The notes beneath the pieces were generated by a model. It saw only the letters and a program-made list of their open reading frames with translations, was not told the DNA's origin and ran no database searches. DNA of 64,000 nucleotides from Streptomyces sp. CGMCC 4.7035 (GTDB taxonomy: Bacteria; Actinomycetota; Actinomycetes; Streptomycetales; Streptomycetaceae): NCBI RefSeq assembly GCF_031583065.1, contig NZ_CP134053.1, forward strand, positions 2,604,001-2,668,000, given 5' to 3'. Position 1 is the stretch's first letter. Each line of letters starts with the position of its first letter. The position numbers and the translations under genes were made by a program. This document shows positions 8,156-17,651 of the stretch, piece by piece.

Positions 8156-8274
8156 GCGGCCAGGGAATCACGGGGCCACGCGGTACGACAAAAGGGTTCC
8201 GGGCCCCGGCTCGCGCGCTGAGCCACCCCGGGGAAGTTCGGGCACATTCCCGCGCCGCCGTTCCCCGGAGTCGC

Positions 8275-9663
8275 TCAGTCCAGCGCGTCGTCCACCGCGT
8301 CCAGCGGCACCGCGTACAGCACCCGTCCGCCGGCCGAGCCGAGCGCCGAACCGTCGCCCCCGCTCGTGGCCCCCTCCGTCAGCGTCCACAGCTCGCCCGT
8401 CTCCTGCCAGTACGACAGGGACGCGGTGTGCCGGCCCCAGCACGCGTGCGTCTCGTCGGCCTCGCACGTCGCCGCCTTGGCCCCGGAGGCGTTCTGGCGC
8501 CAGAGCGTGCCATGCCGGCCGCCGACGGAGGGCGCCCGGTCGATGTACCAGTCCGCCGAGACCGCGCCGCTCCGCCGGTACGAGAGCACGCCCCGCACGC
8601 CGGTCGCGTCCGTCTCGTACGCCTCCGTCGCCCTGACGTCGCCCCGCTCGTCCGTGGCGAGCAGGCCGCCGCGGCCGGGCACGGTGCTGAACGGATAGCG
8701 CCACACGCGGGCCGGCCGCCGGGTTTCCCCGGACCCGAACCACTCGCTCGCCACCAGGCTGGCCGGGGCCGAGGTGCGGTCGAGCGAGAGGGCGGAGAAG
8801 CAGGGGACCCCGCGGTCGTCGGCCGTCGAACAGGGGCCACCGGTCAGGCGGTAGGAGCCGATCGCCGGCAGCACGTACTGGTAGCCGTGTGCCGCGTAGC
8901 CGCCCTTCACCCGGCCGATGGCGGAGCTGCCGACGTTCGCCGCCAGGATCCGGTTCAGATCGAAGACCAGCAGGGAGTCGTGGGCGGTGACGATCAGCTT
9001 GTCCTGGTACCAGACCATGCCGGACAGGCCGGTGCGGACGGCGTCGAAGTCCTTCCCGCCGGCGCGCGGGGCGACCAGCAGCACCCATTGGTAGGTGAGA
9101 TGGGCCGGGTCGTTCGCGTCGATGAAGGCGATCCGGGCGAGGTCGCGGTGGGCGGCCGGGTCGCCGGAGCCGCGGCCGTCGCGCGCCCAGCCGGACAGGA
9201 TGACCCGGTCCGGGCCCCACAGGCCGTCGTCGTCGGCGTCCCCGGAGGTGGTGACGGACCGGGGCAGCCACTGCGTGGTCGTCGCGTCCTCCTGGTCCCA
9301 GCAGTAGGCCCGCGTGGCCGTCGGCTTCACGGGCAGTGCGGCCGTCTCGGCGGCGTCGCACTCCGAGTGGTCGCGCATGGTGCGGTCGGCGGACGCGAGG
9401 ACGTCGTGGACACCGACGTTGCCGCCCATCGCACGGGTGAGCGTGTCGAGCGTGCCGCGCTCGGTGAGGTCGTCGTGGAGACGGAACTTCGCGGTCTCGG
9501 CGGCGGCGGTGACGGGGGCCAGGCTTCCGGGGTTGTTCCCGCCCGCGGCCTGCGAGGTGCTGATCAGCGTGGCGGCGGCGGTCAGTGCCAGTGCGGTTCC
9601 GGCCAGCGTGGCCCGCAGCGCACGACCTCTGCGCCTGCGACGGTGCCTGCCACGATGCTTCAT
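8275..9663 (-). CDS. Secreted protein of unknown function, beta-propeller-like
   Basis: A 462-residue protein with a strongly basic N-terminus (MKHRGRHRRRRRGRAL), a hydrophobic stretch of about 22 residues and a likely signal peptidase site after STSQA. The mature part has cysteines spaced for disulfides, repeated short strands (DADDDGLWGPDRVILSGW, MVWYQDKLIVTAHDSLLVFD) and aromatic-rich segments that suggest a beta-propeller or lectin-like fold. I recognise no catalytic motif. The ATG at 9663 follows GGGAGGTTGT. It is transcribed away from the upstream GAF regulator with 162 bp between them. Confidence 0.75.
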   Translation of the reverse strand: MKHRGRHRRRRRGRALRATLAGTALALTAAATLISTSQAAGGNNPGSLAPVTAAAETAKFRLHDDLTERGTLDTLTRAMGGNVGVHDVLASADRTMRDHSECDAAETAALPVKPTATRAYCWDQEDATTTQWLPRSVTTSGDADDDGLWGPDRVILSGWARDGRGSGDPAAHRDLARIAFIDANDPAHLTYQWVLLVAPRAGGKDFDAVRTGLSGMVWYQDKLIVTAHDSLLVFDLNRILAANVGSSAIGRVKGGYAAHGYQYVLPAIGSYRLTGGPCSTADDRGVPCFSALSLDRTSAPASLVASEWFGSGETRRPARVWRYPFSTVPGRGGLLATDERGDVRATEAYETDATGVRGVLSYRRSGAVSADWYIDRAPSVGGRHGTLWRQNASGAKAATCEADETHACWGRHTASLSYWQETGELWTLTEGATSGGDGSALGSAGGRVLYAVPLDAVDDALD

Positions 9664-9825
9664 ACAACCTCCCGGCGTAGGCCAACTGCTCCTCGTGGTC
9701 CGAACGTTGACCCAGGGAGCGGTGGGGTGGCCTGTGAGGGGGATGGTACGGCAGATGGCACGCCGCTCGGCCGAAGACCCCGTAAAGCGAGGGGAATCCC
9801 TCGCCCGGAGGGCACACTTGGCCCA

Positions 9826-11148
9826 TCACCGGGTTCGGGCGGCGGCTTCCCACGTCTCGCCGAGCCCCAGGAGCGGTCCCCGTGCGCGCACCACCCCGGG
9901 CGCCATCGAGTGCGGCAGCAGGTCCCGTGGGTCGTCCGGGGTCAGCACCTCCACGTTTGCCGACTCGCAGAAACGATAAGGCCGGTGTTCCAGGAACGCC
10001 CCGAGGTACCGCCGCACACGGGACATCTCCGCGCGCACGGTGACGGTGCGGGCCGGGTCCCCGAACACGTCGGCGGCCAGGGCCGCGGCCGTGCGGCCCG
10101 CGCGGTGGAGGGCCAGCAGGAAGAGCAACTCGGCGTGCCGGGGACTGAGTTCATGCGTCCAGGAGCCCGTGTCCCCGAAGACCGTCACCGACCAGCGGCG
10201 CGGATGCGCGACGTCCAGCACGATCCGCGTGGTGCGCTGCGGCGAGGGCGCGTCCACGGCCCGGATCAGCCAGCCGCCCGGGAGCGGCTCCACCGCGCAG
10301 GGGCCCAGCGCCGGCAGCAGACGGCGGCCGGGCGAGAGGGACGCGGGCAGGGCCACGCGGTCCGTGTACGGCATCCCGGTCACCGCCGCCGTCCAGCCGT
10401 CCTTGTCCACCGCCAGCGCCCGGCCGCCGAGCTTGGCGAGCAGCGGCGCCGCCACCGCACGCAGGCGCTCCAGCGAGGTCAGGTGCACCTCCCGCAGCCG
10501 GGCCTCGGCGAGTTTGGCCACCGCGTTCACCCACGCGAGCGTCGCCGGATGCATCGTCTCCAGCGGGCCGCTGACATCCACGACCCCGATCAGCCGGCCG
10601 TCACGCGGGTCCGTGATCGGTGCGCCCGTACACGTCCAGGAGGCGTGGGAGCGTACGAAGTGCTCGGACGCGAACACCTGCACGGGCTGCCGGGTCACCG
10701 CCGGGGTGCCCACGCCGTTCGTGCCGACGACGCCCTCCCCCCAGTCCGCGCCGAGTTCAAAACCCAGCCCGTCCGCCTTGCGCAGCACCGGCGAACAGCC
10801 CTCGCGCCACAGCACCCGCCCGTCCGCGTCCGCGACGACCATGATGTGCTGGGCGACGTCCGCGACCGACAGCAGGCCCTCGCGCAGCACCGGCAGCACG
10901 TGCCGCAGCGGCGAGTCGCGGCGCCGCCGCTCGATCTCGTCCCGGCCGAGCAGATCGGCCCGGAAGTCGTGGTCGGGATCGACCCCGCTGCGCAGCATGC
11001 GCCCCCATGACGCCTCGATCACCGGGCGCGGTGGCAGGGGAGCCCGCTGTCCCGCGAGCGTGGCGCTGCGCACTTCGCTGAGCACGCGCGCCGCCTGCGC
11101 GGCGTCCCGGGTGACGAGCCACGAGACGTTTTTCGCCGAGTGCGCCAC
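9826..11148 (-). CDS. GAF-domain transcriptional regulator with C-terminal winged helix
   Basis: A 440-residue one-component regulator. Residues around 20-230 resemble the N-terminal half of AcoR-type activators: a basic ARVLSEVRSATLAG helix, RPVIEASWGRMLRSGVDPD, and a GAF core with GADWGEGVVGTNGVGTPAVTRQPV and a WTCTGAPITDP segment. There is no sigma-54 AAA+ domain. Instead the C-terminal third (ELSPRHAELLFLLALHRAGRTAAALAAD, then TVRAEMSRVRRYLG) reads as a winged helix. Such proteins in actinomycetes often control alcohol or aldehyde dehydrogenases, but no such gene is adjacent. The start region carries an inverted repeat that may be its own operator. Confidence 0.82.
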   Translation of the reverse strand: MAHSAKNVSWLVTRDAAQAARVLSEVRSATLAGQRAPLPPRPVIEASWGRMLRSGVDPDHDFRADLLGRDEIERRRRDSPLRHVLPVLREGLLSVADVAQHIMVVADADGRVLWREGCSPVLRKADGLGFELGADWGEGVVGTNGVGTPAVTRQPVQVFASEHFVRSHASWTCTGAPITDPRDGRLIGVVDVSGPLETMHPATLAWVNAVAKLAEARLREVHLTSLERLRAVAAPLLAKLGGRALAVDKDGWTAAVTGMPYTDRVALPASLSPGRRLLPALGPCAVEPLPGGWLIRAVDAPSPQRTTRIVLDVAHPRRWSVTVFGDTGSWTHELSPRHAELLFLLALHRAGRTAAALAADVFGDPARTVTVRAEMSRVRRYLGAFLEHRPYRFCESANVEVLTPDDPRDLLPHSMAPGVVRARGPLLGLGETWEAAARTR

Positions 11149-11517
11149 GGGAACCTCCGGAAACCTGACCGTTCCGTCAGCCGTTTCCGGTCAGAACGCC
11201 CGGACCCGTGGTGACGGTGGTGCTCATACTGCCGCTTGCCGGTGACGGAGGGGCACACTCCGGCCACGCGAATGTGACGAAGAGGCGCGTGCCGGTGTCG
11301 GCTGAGGCGTCCGGAGGCGAACGAGGCGTCACAAGAGGCGCGGCACGTTGCAACCCCTTGCAACCCTGGCGGCGGGCATATGAGGTGATTGAAACTTGTG
11401 CAACGCCGCCGCGGCGGCGTCCGCGCTCCTTGACCGGGGCCAGGAGAGTGGGGGTGGTGCCGTGTCGGCGCAGCACCACCCCCGCGCCATGCGCCCTGGG
11501 GGGGCGCCGGTGACGCG
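11149..11517. other. Intergenic region upstream of the GAF regulator
   Basis: This 369-bp stretch contains CTGACCG (11165-11171) and CGGTCAG (11188-11194), a 7-bp inverted repeat 17 bp before the regulator start and thus a candidate operator. A terminator for the next gene is at 11450-11483. A 16-codon frame at 11177-11227 has no convincing ribosome site and is probably chance. I see no further gene. Confidence 0.5.
11450..11483 (-). terminator. Terminator of the acyl-CoA dehydrogenase gene
   Basis: The arms GGGGGTGGTGC (11450-11460) and GCACCACCCCC (11473-11483) pair perfectly over 11 bp with a 12-nt loop. It begins 35 bp after the stop codon of the AidB-like gene on the minus strand. Confidence 0.75.
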
Positions 11518-13152
11518 TCAGGCGACCGGACGCGCCCGTTCCACCGCGGTGGCCAGATCCAGGCTGTGCGGCAGCGTGCCGAAGGCCGTGCCCCAGTCCC
11601 CGCCCAGGCGGGAGGCGCAGAAGGCGTCGGCGACCTCCGGGGGCGCGTACTGGACCAGCAGCGCCCCCTGGAGCACCAGCGCGATCCGTTCCACCAGGCG
11701 ACGAGCCCGCGCCTCGATGCCCTCCAGGTCGGCGAGTTCGGTGAGCAGGTTCTTGATCGCGCCGTCCAGCCGGTGATCGGCGCCGCGCGCCCGCCCGACC
11801 TCCTGGAGGTAGGCGTTCAAGGCGTGCGGTTCGCGCTGGAGCGCACGCAGCACATCGAGCGCCTGGACGTTGCCCGCGCCCTCCCAGATGGAGTTGAGCG
11901 GCGACTCGCGCAACAGCCGGGGCATACCGGACTCCTCGACGTAACCGTTGCCGCCCAGGCACTCCGACGCCTCCGCCACCACCGGCGTGCAGCGCTTGGT
12001 CACCCAGTACTTGGCGGCCGGCACCGCGAGCCGCAGGAACGCCCGCTCCTGCTCGCTCCCGTCGTCGTACGCCGCCGCGAGCCGCAGCCCCAGCACCGTC
12101 GCCGCCTCCGACTCCAGGGCCAGATCGGCCAGCACGTTGCGCATCAGCGGCTTGTCGAGGAGCCTGCCGCCGAACGCCTCCCGGTAGGTGCAGTGGTGGA
12201 TCGCCTGCGCCACCGCCTGCCGCATCAGCGACGCCGAGCCGAGAACGCAGTCGAGCCTCGTCGCCGCGACCATCTCGATGATGGTGCGCACCCCGCGTCC
12301 CTCGTCGCCGACGCGGCGCGCCCAGGTGCCGTCGAACTCGACCTCGCTGGAGGCGTTGGACCGGTTGCCGAGCTTGTCCTTCAGCCGCTGGATCATGAAC
12401 ACGTTCCGCGTGCCGTCCTCCAGCACGCGCGGCACGAGGAAACAGGTGAGCCCGCCCGGCGCCTGCGCCAGCACCAGGAACCCGTCCGACATGGGCGCCG
12501 AGCAGAACCACTTGTGCCCCGTCAGCTCGTACGTCCCGTCCTCGGCCAGCGGCCGGGCCTCGGTCGTGTTGGCGCGTACGTCGCTGCCGCCCTGCTTCTC
12601 CGTCATGCCCATGCCGAAGATGACACCGGCCTTCTGAGCGGCGGGACGCAGACCCCGTTCGTAGACCATCGAGGTCAGCCGGGGCTCCCACTCGGCGGCG
12701 AGCACCGGATCCGTGCGCAGGGCGGGCACCGCGGCATGGGTCATCGACAGCGGACAGCCGTGGCCCGCCTCGGCCTGCGTCCAGACCACGAACGCCGCCG
12801 CCCGGCGCACATGCCCGCCCGGGCGCGCCCAGGCCGCCGTCAGCCCGGCGGCGACCCCCTTGCCCAGCAGCCGGTGCCAGGCCGGATGGAAGTCGACCTC
12901 GTCGATACGGTTGCCGTAGCGGTCGTGGCTCCGCAGCCTCGGCGGGTACTCGTTGGCCTGCACCCCCCACTCCTGCGCCTGGACGGAGCCGGCGCTGCGC
13001 CCGAGCGCCGACAACTCGGCACGGGCCTCGTCGAGGAGCGTGGGGTCCAGATGCCGCTCGACGGCCTCCAGGAGAGCGCGGTCGGCGGTGAAGACGTCAT
13101 ATGCGACCAGCGGCGGAGCCTGGTTGGTCACGTTGTGCGTGCTGGCTGCCAT
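11518..13152 (-). CDS. AidB-like acyl-CoA dehydrogenase family flavoprotein
   Basis: A 544-residue FAD protein, close to the 541 residues of E. coli AidB. The AidB branch is recognised by the long N-terminal extension, GMGMTEKQGGSDVRANTT, GHKWFCSAPMSDGFLVLAQ and SECLGGNGYVEESGMPRLLRESPLNSIWEG (given here only as landmarks in separate parts: SECLGGNGYVEES and LLRESPLNSIWEG). E. coli AidB is induced during alkylation stress and binds DNA, with weak isovaleryl-CoA dehydrogenase activity. Whether this one acts on DNA damage or acyl-CoA is not shown. It is monocistronic, divergent from the BrkB-type gene across 122 bp, and ended by a strong hairpin. Confidence 0.9.
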   Translation of the reverse strand: MAASTHNVTNQAPPLVAYDVFTADRALLEAVERHLDPTLLDEARAELSALGRSAGSVQAQEWGVQANEYPPRLRSHDRYGNRIDEVDFHPAWHRLLGKGVAAGLTAAWARPGGHVRRAAAFVVWTQAEAGHGCPLSMTHAAVPALRTDPVLAAEWEPRLTSMVYERGLRPAAQKAGVIFGMGMTEKQGGSDVRANTTEARPLAEDGTYELTGHKWFCSAPMSDGFLVLAQAPGGLTCFLVPRVLEDGTRNVFMIQRLKDKLGNRSNASSEVEFDGTWARRVGDEGRGVRTIIEMVAATRLDCVLGSASLMRQAVAQAIHHCTYREAFGGRLLDKPLMRNVLADLALESEAATVLGLRLAAAYDDGSEQERAFLRLAVPAAKYWVTKRCTPVVAEASECLGGNGYVEESGMPRLLRESPLNSIWEGAGNVQALDVLRALQREPHALNAYLQEVGRARGADHRLDGAIKNLLTELADLEGIEARARRLVERIALVLQGALLVQYAPPEVADAFCASRLGGDWGTAFGTLPHSLDLATAVERARPVA

Positions 13153-13274
13153 GTGACGAAACTACCCGCCGGTACGCCGCCGGTCACCCGAATGGGCAAG
13201 GTGCCACGCCGCGTCCCTCGCGGCTGCCTCACCAGGGGATGAGCGTGGGCCCGTACGGCGGATACGGTTAAGGC

Positions 13275-14444
13275 GTGCAGTCAGCAGCAAGTGAAACCCC
13301 CGAGCAGCCGTCCGGTCGGCTCCACCGGGCGCGTGCCCTCTACCGGAATGTCTCCAAGCGCAGGACCGCCTGGCTGTTGCTGAAGGACACGGTCAACTCC
13401 TGCATGGAGTACCGCATTCTGGGTCTCGCGGCCGAGGCGGCGTTCTTCACGCTGCTGTCCGTGCCGCCGCTGCTGCTGAGCCTCATCGGGCTGCTCGGAT
13501 ACGTCGACGACTGGACCGGCGCCGACACCATCCAGAGCCTGGAGAACAACCTCCTGGAGGCGTCTCGCACCGTTCTGTCCGACAAGGGTGTCACGGAGAT
13601 CGCCCAGCCGATCCTGCACGACGTGATGAAGGGCGGCCGCCCCGACGTCATCTCCATCGGCTTCCTGTTCGCCCTGTGGTCCGGCTCGCGGGCCGTGAAC
13701 GTCTTCATCGACACGATCACGGTGATGTACGGGCTCGACGGCACCCGGGGCATCGTCAAGACCCGGCTGCTCGCCTTCGTCCTCTTCATCGTGGCGCTGC
13801 TGATCGGCTCGGTCGCGCTGCCGCTGATGGTGGCGGGGCCGGACGCGGTGGTGAACATCGTGCCCTGGTCGACGACGGTGGTGCAGGTCCTGTACTGGCC
13901 GGTGGTCATCGTTCTGTCGGTCGTGTTCCTGACAACGCTGTACCACGTGTCGGTGCCGGTGCGCTCCCCCTGGGTGGAGGACGTACCCGGTGCCCTGGTG
14001 GCGCTCGCGATGTGGGTGCTGGGCAGCTTCCTCCTGCGCATCTACCTCACGCACACGGTCGAGGGGCCGACCATCTACGGTTCGCTGGCCGCGCCCGTCG
14101 CCGTGCTGCTGTGGATCGGTGTGTCCGCCTTCGCGGTCCTCGTCGGCGCCGCCGTCAACGCGGCGATCGACCGGGTGTGGCCGGCCGCGGCGACGGCGGC
14201 CGCGCGCGCGGAGAACGAGCGGCTGCGCCAGGAGCAGGCCGCGGAGTACGTGGCATGGGCGGCCGCGGCCCGTGTCGCCGACCCCGAGGACCCGGACATG
14301 CCGTCCGAGTTCCCGGAGCGCTGGTCCCGCTTCCTGCCCCCGGAGGACGTCACCTCCCGCCTGCGGACGAATGTGCGCAGCGCCCACCAGCAGCCACAAC
14401 ACGCACCTCGGCAGCCGCACAAGGGGGAGGGTGAGGGGGACTGA
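13275..14444 (+). CDS. YihY/BrkB-family integral membrane protein
   Basis: A 389-residue membrane protein with about six transmembrane segments (for example LSVPPLLLSLIGLLGYV, LLAFVLFIVALLIGSVAL, VVIVLSVVFLTTLYHV and VAVLLWIGVSAFAVLVGAAV). The family signature EAAFFTLLSVPPLLLSLIG is near residue 55. The last 80 residues are a charged cytoplasmic tail with a coiled stretch (ARAENERLRQEQAAEYVAW). The family was once annotated as ribonuclease BN but is a membrane protein of unsettled, possibly transport, function. The GTG at 13275 starts the frame. A tandem repeat follows the stop. Confidence 0.9.
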   Translation: MQSAASETPEQPSGRLHRARALYRNVSKRRTAWLLLKDTVNSCMEYRILGLAAEAAFFTLLSVPPLLLSLIGLLGYVDDWTGADTIQSLENNLLEASRTVLSDKGVTEIAQPILHDVMKGGRPDVISIGFLFALWSGSRAVNVFIDTITVMYGLDGTRGIVKTRLLAFVLFIVALLIGSVALPLMVAGPDAVVNIVPWSTTVVQVLYWPVVIVLSVVFLTTLYHVSVPVRSPWVEDVPGALVALAMWVLGSFLLRIYLTHTVEGPTIYGSLAAPVAVLLWIGVSAFAVLVGAAVNAAIDRVWPAAATAAARAENERLRQEQAAEYVAWAAAARVADPEDPDMPSEFPERWSRFLPPEDVTSRLRTNVRSAHQQPQHAPRQPHKGEGEGD

Positions 14445-14446
14445 GC

Positions 14447-14576
14447 GGGCGGCTGCCGGGCGATGGGACTGTGTGGGCGGCTGCCGGGCGATGGGACTGT
14501 GTGGGCGGCTGCCGGGCGATGGGGCTGTCTGCGCGGGTGCCGGCCGGCGGGACTGTGCGGCAGGCTGCCGGGCCGA
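14447..14576. repeat. 28-bp tandem repeat (three near-perfect copies plus degenerate ones)
   Basis: Copies start at 14447, 14475 and 14503 with the unit GGGCGGCTGCCGGGCGATGG followed by GACTGTGT. Copies 1 and 2 are identical and copy 3 differs at two or three bases near its end. Two decayed copies continue to about 14576. The array fills the gap between the convergent BrkB-type and NmrA-like genes. Confidence 0.85.
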
Positions 14577-14613
14577 CGTGAGGTCCTCGCGCCGGCCGGC
14601 AGCCGTGCGGCGG

Positions 14614-15447
14614 TCACGCCTTCCACACCCCCGCCGCCGCGTTCTCCCGGGCGAAGTCCGTGAAGTCGCGCGGGGCCCGGCCGAGGATCCGCCGCACACC
14701 GTCCGAGAGACGGGCGTTACGGCCGTCCAGCAGGGCTTCGAACAGCTCCACCAGGAACTCCACCTCGTCCACGGGCATCCCGAAACCCGCCAGCTCCCGC
14801 CCGTACTCCCGCGCCGACACCGGGGTGTATGTCAGCTCGGCCCCCGTCGCCTCCGCGATCTCCGCCACCGCCTCCCGGAAGGACAGCAGCCTGGGACCCG
14901 TGATGTCGAGGATGTGCCCCGCGTACCGGTCACCGGACGTCAGCGCCGTCACCACCACATCCGCGATGTCCCGCACGTCGACGAACGGCTCCCGCACCTC
15001 CCCGGCCGGAAACACCAGCTCCCCGTGGCGCAGCCCCTCCACGAGCGGCCCCTCACTGAAGTTCTGGGCGAACCAGGCCGCCCTTACGACGGTCCACTCC
15101 GCCCCCGACCCCTTGAGCGCCTCCTCCGCCGGCCGCGCCCACTCCTCCCCGCGCGCCGACAGCAGCACCAGCCGCCGTACGCCGAGTCCGACCGCCTCCC
15201 GGGCGAGCGCGCCCACCGCCCCGGCCGCCGCCGGGGAGCCGACGTCCGTCGGGTACATCAGGTACGCCGCGTCCGCGCCCCGCAGCGCTCGCGCCCACGT
15301 CGTCCGGTCCTCCCAGTCGAAGCCGGTCGCCCGGGACGCGGCCCGTACGGCCAGACCGGCCGCCCGCGCGGCCTCGACCACCCGGCTGCCCGTCCGCCCC
15401 GAGGCCCCGGTCACCGCCACCGTCATGTTCCGTGTGCTGTCTGCCAT
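14614..15447 (-). CDS. NmrA-like NAD(P)-binding oxidoreductase
   Basis: A 277-residue atypical short-chain dehydrogenase. The Rossmann glycine motif GASGRTGS is about ten residues in, followed by LSARGEEWARPAEEALKGSG and AAWFAQNFSEG, as in quinone oxidoreductase QorB/NmrA relatives. The Ser/Tyr catalytic pair of classical SDRs is not evident, so it may be a redox sensor or a NAD(P)H:quinone reductase. ATG 15447 is chosen; ATG 15426 would also keep the nucleotide-binding motif. It is divergent from an AraC-type regulator with 80 bp between them, suggesting that regulator controls it. Confidence 0.85.
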   Translation of the reverse strand: MADSTRNMTVAVTGASGRTGSRVVEAARAAGLAVRAASRATGFDWEDRTTWARALRGADAAYLMYPTDVGSPAAAGAVGALAREAVGLGVRRLVLLSARGEEWARPAEEALKGSGAEWTVVRAAWFAQNFSEGPLVEGLRHGELVFPAGEVREPFVDVRDIADVVVTALTSGDRYAGHILDITGPRLLSFREAVAEIAEATGAELTYTPVSAREYGRELAGFGMPVDEVEFLVELFEALLDGRNARLSDGVRRILGRAPRDFTDFARENAAAGVWKA

Positions 15448-15473
15448 GCCTTCAGCCAACTGCCCTACGCGAC

Positions 15474-15499
15474 AAGGAACCATCGCTGAACGGCTCCTT
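15474..15499. promoter_or_regulatory. Inverted repeat in the divergent NmrA-like/AraC promoter
   Basis: AAGGAACC (15474-15481) and GGCTCCTT (15492-15499) pair in seven of eight positions, with ten bases between. It sits centrally in the 80-bp divergent region and is a candidate binding site for the adjacent regulator. Confidence 0.4.
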
Positions 15500-15527
15500 C
15501 CCATAAGCACACGTCTACTCTGACGCC

Positions 15528-16463
15528 ATGGACCCACTCGCAGGACTGTTGGACGGCCCCCGCGCGCGGGGCGCCTTCATGATCCGGGCGTGTTTCGACC
15601 CCCCATGGGCCGTGCGGGTCGAGGACCGCGCTCCGCTGACGGTCATGCTCATGGTCCGCGGGGACGGCTGGGTCGTCCCGGACAAGGGGGAGCGGGTGCG
15701 GCTGCGGGCGGGCGACCTGGCCATCGCCCGCGGCCCGGACCCGTACACCTGCGGCGACGACCCGGCGACCGAGCCCCAGGCGCTGGTCCTGCCGGGCGCC
15801 GAGTGCCGTTACCCCGACGGACGGCCCCTGAACGGGGCCATGGACCTGGGCGTCCGCTCCTGGGGCGACCGCCTGGACGGCTCCACGGTCATGCTCATCG
15901 GCACCTACCTGATGCAGGGCGAGATCAGCGGCCGTCTGCTCGATGCCCTGCCGCCCCTGCTCACCCTCACCCCCGAGGTCTGGGACTGCCCGCTCACCCC
16001 GATCCTCATGGACGAGATCGTGCGCGACGAACCGGGCCAGGAAGTCGTCCTGGACCGGCTTCTCGACCTGCTCGTCATCGCCGCGCTGCGGGCCTGGTTC
16101 GCCCGGCCGGGGGCGGAGGCGCCCGCCTGGTACCGGGCGCTGGCCGACCCGGTCGTCGGCCGGGTGCTACGGCTCGTGCAGGACGATCCGGCCCACCCCT
16201 GGACCGTGGCGTCGCTGGCCGCGACCGCCGGGGTGTCCCGGGCCGCGCTCGCCCGCCGGTTCGGCGATCTCGTGGGCGAGCCCCCGATGACGTACCTCAC
16301 CGGCTGGCGCCTGGCCCTGGCGGCCGACCGGCTGCGCGACAGCGAGGACACCCTGGACGCGATCGCCCGCCAGGTCGGTTACGGCAGCGCGTTCGCGCTG
16401 TCCAGCGCCTTCAAACGGGTGTACGGCGTCAGTCCGCAGGAACACCGGACGCGGGTGGCATAG
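15528..16463 (+). CDS. AraC-family transcriptional regulator with cupin sensor domain
   Basis: A 311-residue regulator. The N-terminal half is a cupin_6-type domain ([35 protein letters not shown]). The C-terminal 100 residues form the two helix-turn-helix motifs of the AraC family: [20 protein letters not shown] and [20 protein letters not shown], with the GVSPQEHR ending. Regulators of this layout usually repress or activate a divergent oxidoreductase, here the NmrA-like gene. A second AraC-type gene starts one base after its stop. Confidence 0.92.
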   Translation: MDPLAGLLDGPRARGAFMIRACFDPPWAVRVEDRAPLTVMLMVRGDGWVVPDKGERVRLRAGDLAIARGPDPYTCGDDPATEPQALVLPGAECRYPDGRPLNGAMDLGVRSWGDRLDGSTVMLIGTYLMQGEISGRLLDALPPLLTLTPEVWDCPLTPILMDEIVRDEPGQEVVLDRLLDLLVIAALRAWFARPGAEAPAWYRALADPVVGRVLRLVQDDPAHPWTVASLAATAGVSRAALARRFGDLVGEPPMTYLTGWRLALAADRLRDSEDTLDAIARQVGYGSAFALSSAFKRVYGVSPQEHRTRVA

Positions 16464-16464
16464 C

Positions 16465-17196
16465 GTGACGCACGTGGCTGTGGGCGGAGACTTTGTCGCC
16501 TTTGGGTCCGGTTACACCGAACGGGCATCCCGGCTCGCGGGCGCGGTCGTGTGGACCAGCACGCCGACCGCCGCCACCGCCCGGCGGCCGGTCCTGCCCG
16601 ACGGATGCATGGACCTCCTGTGGACCGAGGGCAGACTCCTGGTCGCCGGCCCGGACACGCACGCGTACCACCCGGACGGCCCGCCCACCCGCTGGGCCGG
16701 AGTCCGGTTCCAGCCCGGTACCGCACCCACCTTCCTCGGCGTTCCGGCGTACGAACTCCGCGACCGACGCGTCGAGTTGGCCGATCTGTGGCCCGCCGCG
16801 GAGGTGCGTCGGCTGACCGGGCGCGTGGACGCCGCCGCCGACCCGGCGAGCGCGCTGGAGCGGATCGCGCTGGACCGCGCCGGGCAGGCGGCCGACCCCG
16901 ACCCGCTGCTCGGCACGCTGGTCGCGGCGCTCGACGCGGGCCGCTCCGTCGCCGCCACTGCCGACGAACTGGGCCTGAGCGCACGCCAGTTGCACCGCCG
17001 CTCGCTCATCGCGTTCGGCTACGGTCCGAAGACACTGGCCCGAGTGCTGCGGCTGCAACGGGCGCTCGCGCTGGCGCGGTCCGGGGTGCCCTTCGCCGAC
17101 ACCGCGGCCCGTACCGGCTTCGCCGACCAGGCACATCTCGCACGGGACGTACGGGAGTTGGCGGGCATGCCGCTGGGCGATCTACTGACCCGCTAG
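16465..17196 (+). CDS. AraC-family helix-turn-helix regulator
   Basis: A 243-residue regulator with an N-terminal sensor domain of the type that begins [21 protein letters not shown] and includes [10 protein letters not shown], then an AraC DNA-binding domain: [19 protein letters not shown] and [19 protein letters not shown]. The final helix is [12 protein letters not shown] 16465 is one base after the previous regulator's stop; GTG 16474 is an alternative start. The two regulators are very likely cotranscribed. Its stop overlaps the convergent VOC gene by 15 bp. The ligand and target are not deducible. Confidence 0.88.
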   Translation: MTHVAVGGDFVAFGSGYTERASRLAGAVVWTSTPTAATARRPVLPDGCMDLLWTEGRLLVAGPDTHAYHPDGPPTRWAGVRFQPGTAPTFLGVPAYELRDRRVELADLWPAAEVRRLTGRVDAAADPASALERIALDRAGQAADPDPLLGTLVAALDAGRSVAATADELGLSARQLHRRSLIAFGYGPKTLARVLRLQRALALARSGVPFADTAARTGFADQAHLARDVRELAGMPLGDLLTR

Positions 17197-17580
17197 CGGG
17201 GCGAACAGGTCGACGCCGTTGCCGTCGGGGTCGTGCACGACGGCGTACCGCTGCCCCCAGAAGGCGTCCCACGGCTTCAGCTCGCCGTGATGTCCGGCAC
17301 CGACCAGGTCCTCGTAGACGGCGTCCACCTCGGCGGGCGACCCGCACCGCAGGGCCAGCGCGGCCCGGCCGCTTCCCGTGGGCGGCTGCCAGCCGGGATG
17401 GAAGGAGCGCACGGTGTCCTCGGTGTCCAAGAGCAGCCGCAGCCCGCCGGGCAGCTCCGCCTCCGCGTGCGGCAGCGCCTCCGCCCCCTCGGCGAACGCG
17501 AACCCGAGCCGACGGTAGAACGTGACGGCGGCCGCCATGTCGGAGACGACCAGCCCGATGGCATCGAATCGTGGAGTCAT
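17182..17580 (-). CDS. VOC-family (glyoxalase/bleomycin-resistance fold) protein
   Basis: A 132-residue protein of the vicinal oxygen chelate superfamily. It shows the paired beta-alpha-beta-beta-beta modules: [20 protein letters not shown] at the N-terminus and [17 protein letters not shown] at the C-terminus. Metal ligands are partly present (Glu/Asp in the second module) but the usual first His is replaced. It might be a dioxygenase, a glyoxalase relative or a sequestering protein. ATG 17580 is the first good start. It is convergent with the AraC-type gene. Confidence 0.85.
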   Translation of the reverse strand: MTPRFDAIGLVVSDMAAAVTFYRRLGFAFAEGAEALPHAEAELPGGLRLLLDTEDTVRSFHPGWQPPTGSGRAALALRCGSPAEVDAVYEDLVGAGHHGELKPWDAFWGQRYAVVHDPDGNGVDLFAPLAGQ

Positions 17581-17651
17581 GCGGCCACGGTAGGCAGGGG
17601 CGCGGGCGCCGGTCTTGAAGGAATCGGACACCCGGCGCCTCACCGGAAGGT

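Noticed and set aside
4994..8221. Plus-strand open frame of 1075 codons
   Set aside because: It runs antisense through the sulfite reductase and cysH genes and has no protein-like composition.
11177..11227. A 16-codon frame before the GAF regulator
   Set aside because: It has no ribosome site and lies in a region of inverted repeats; probably chance.
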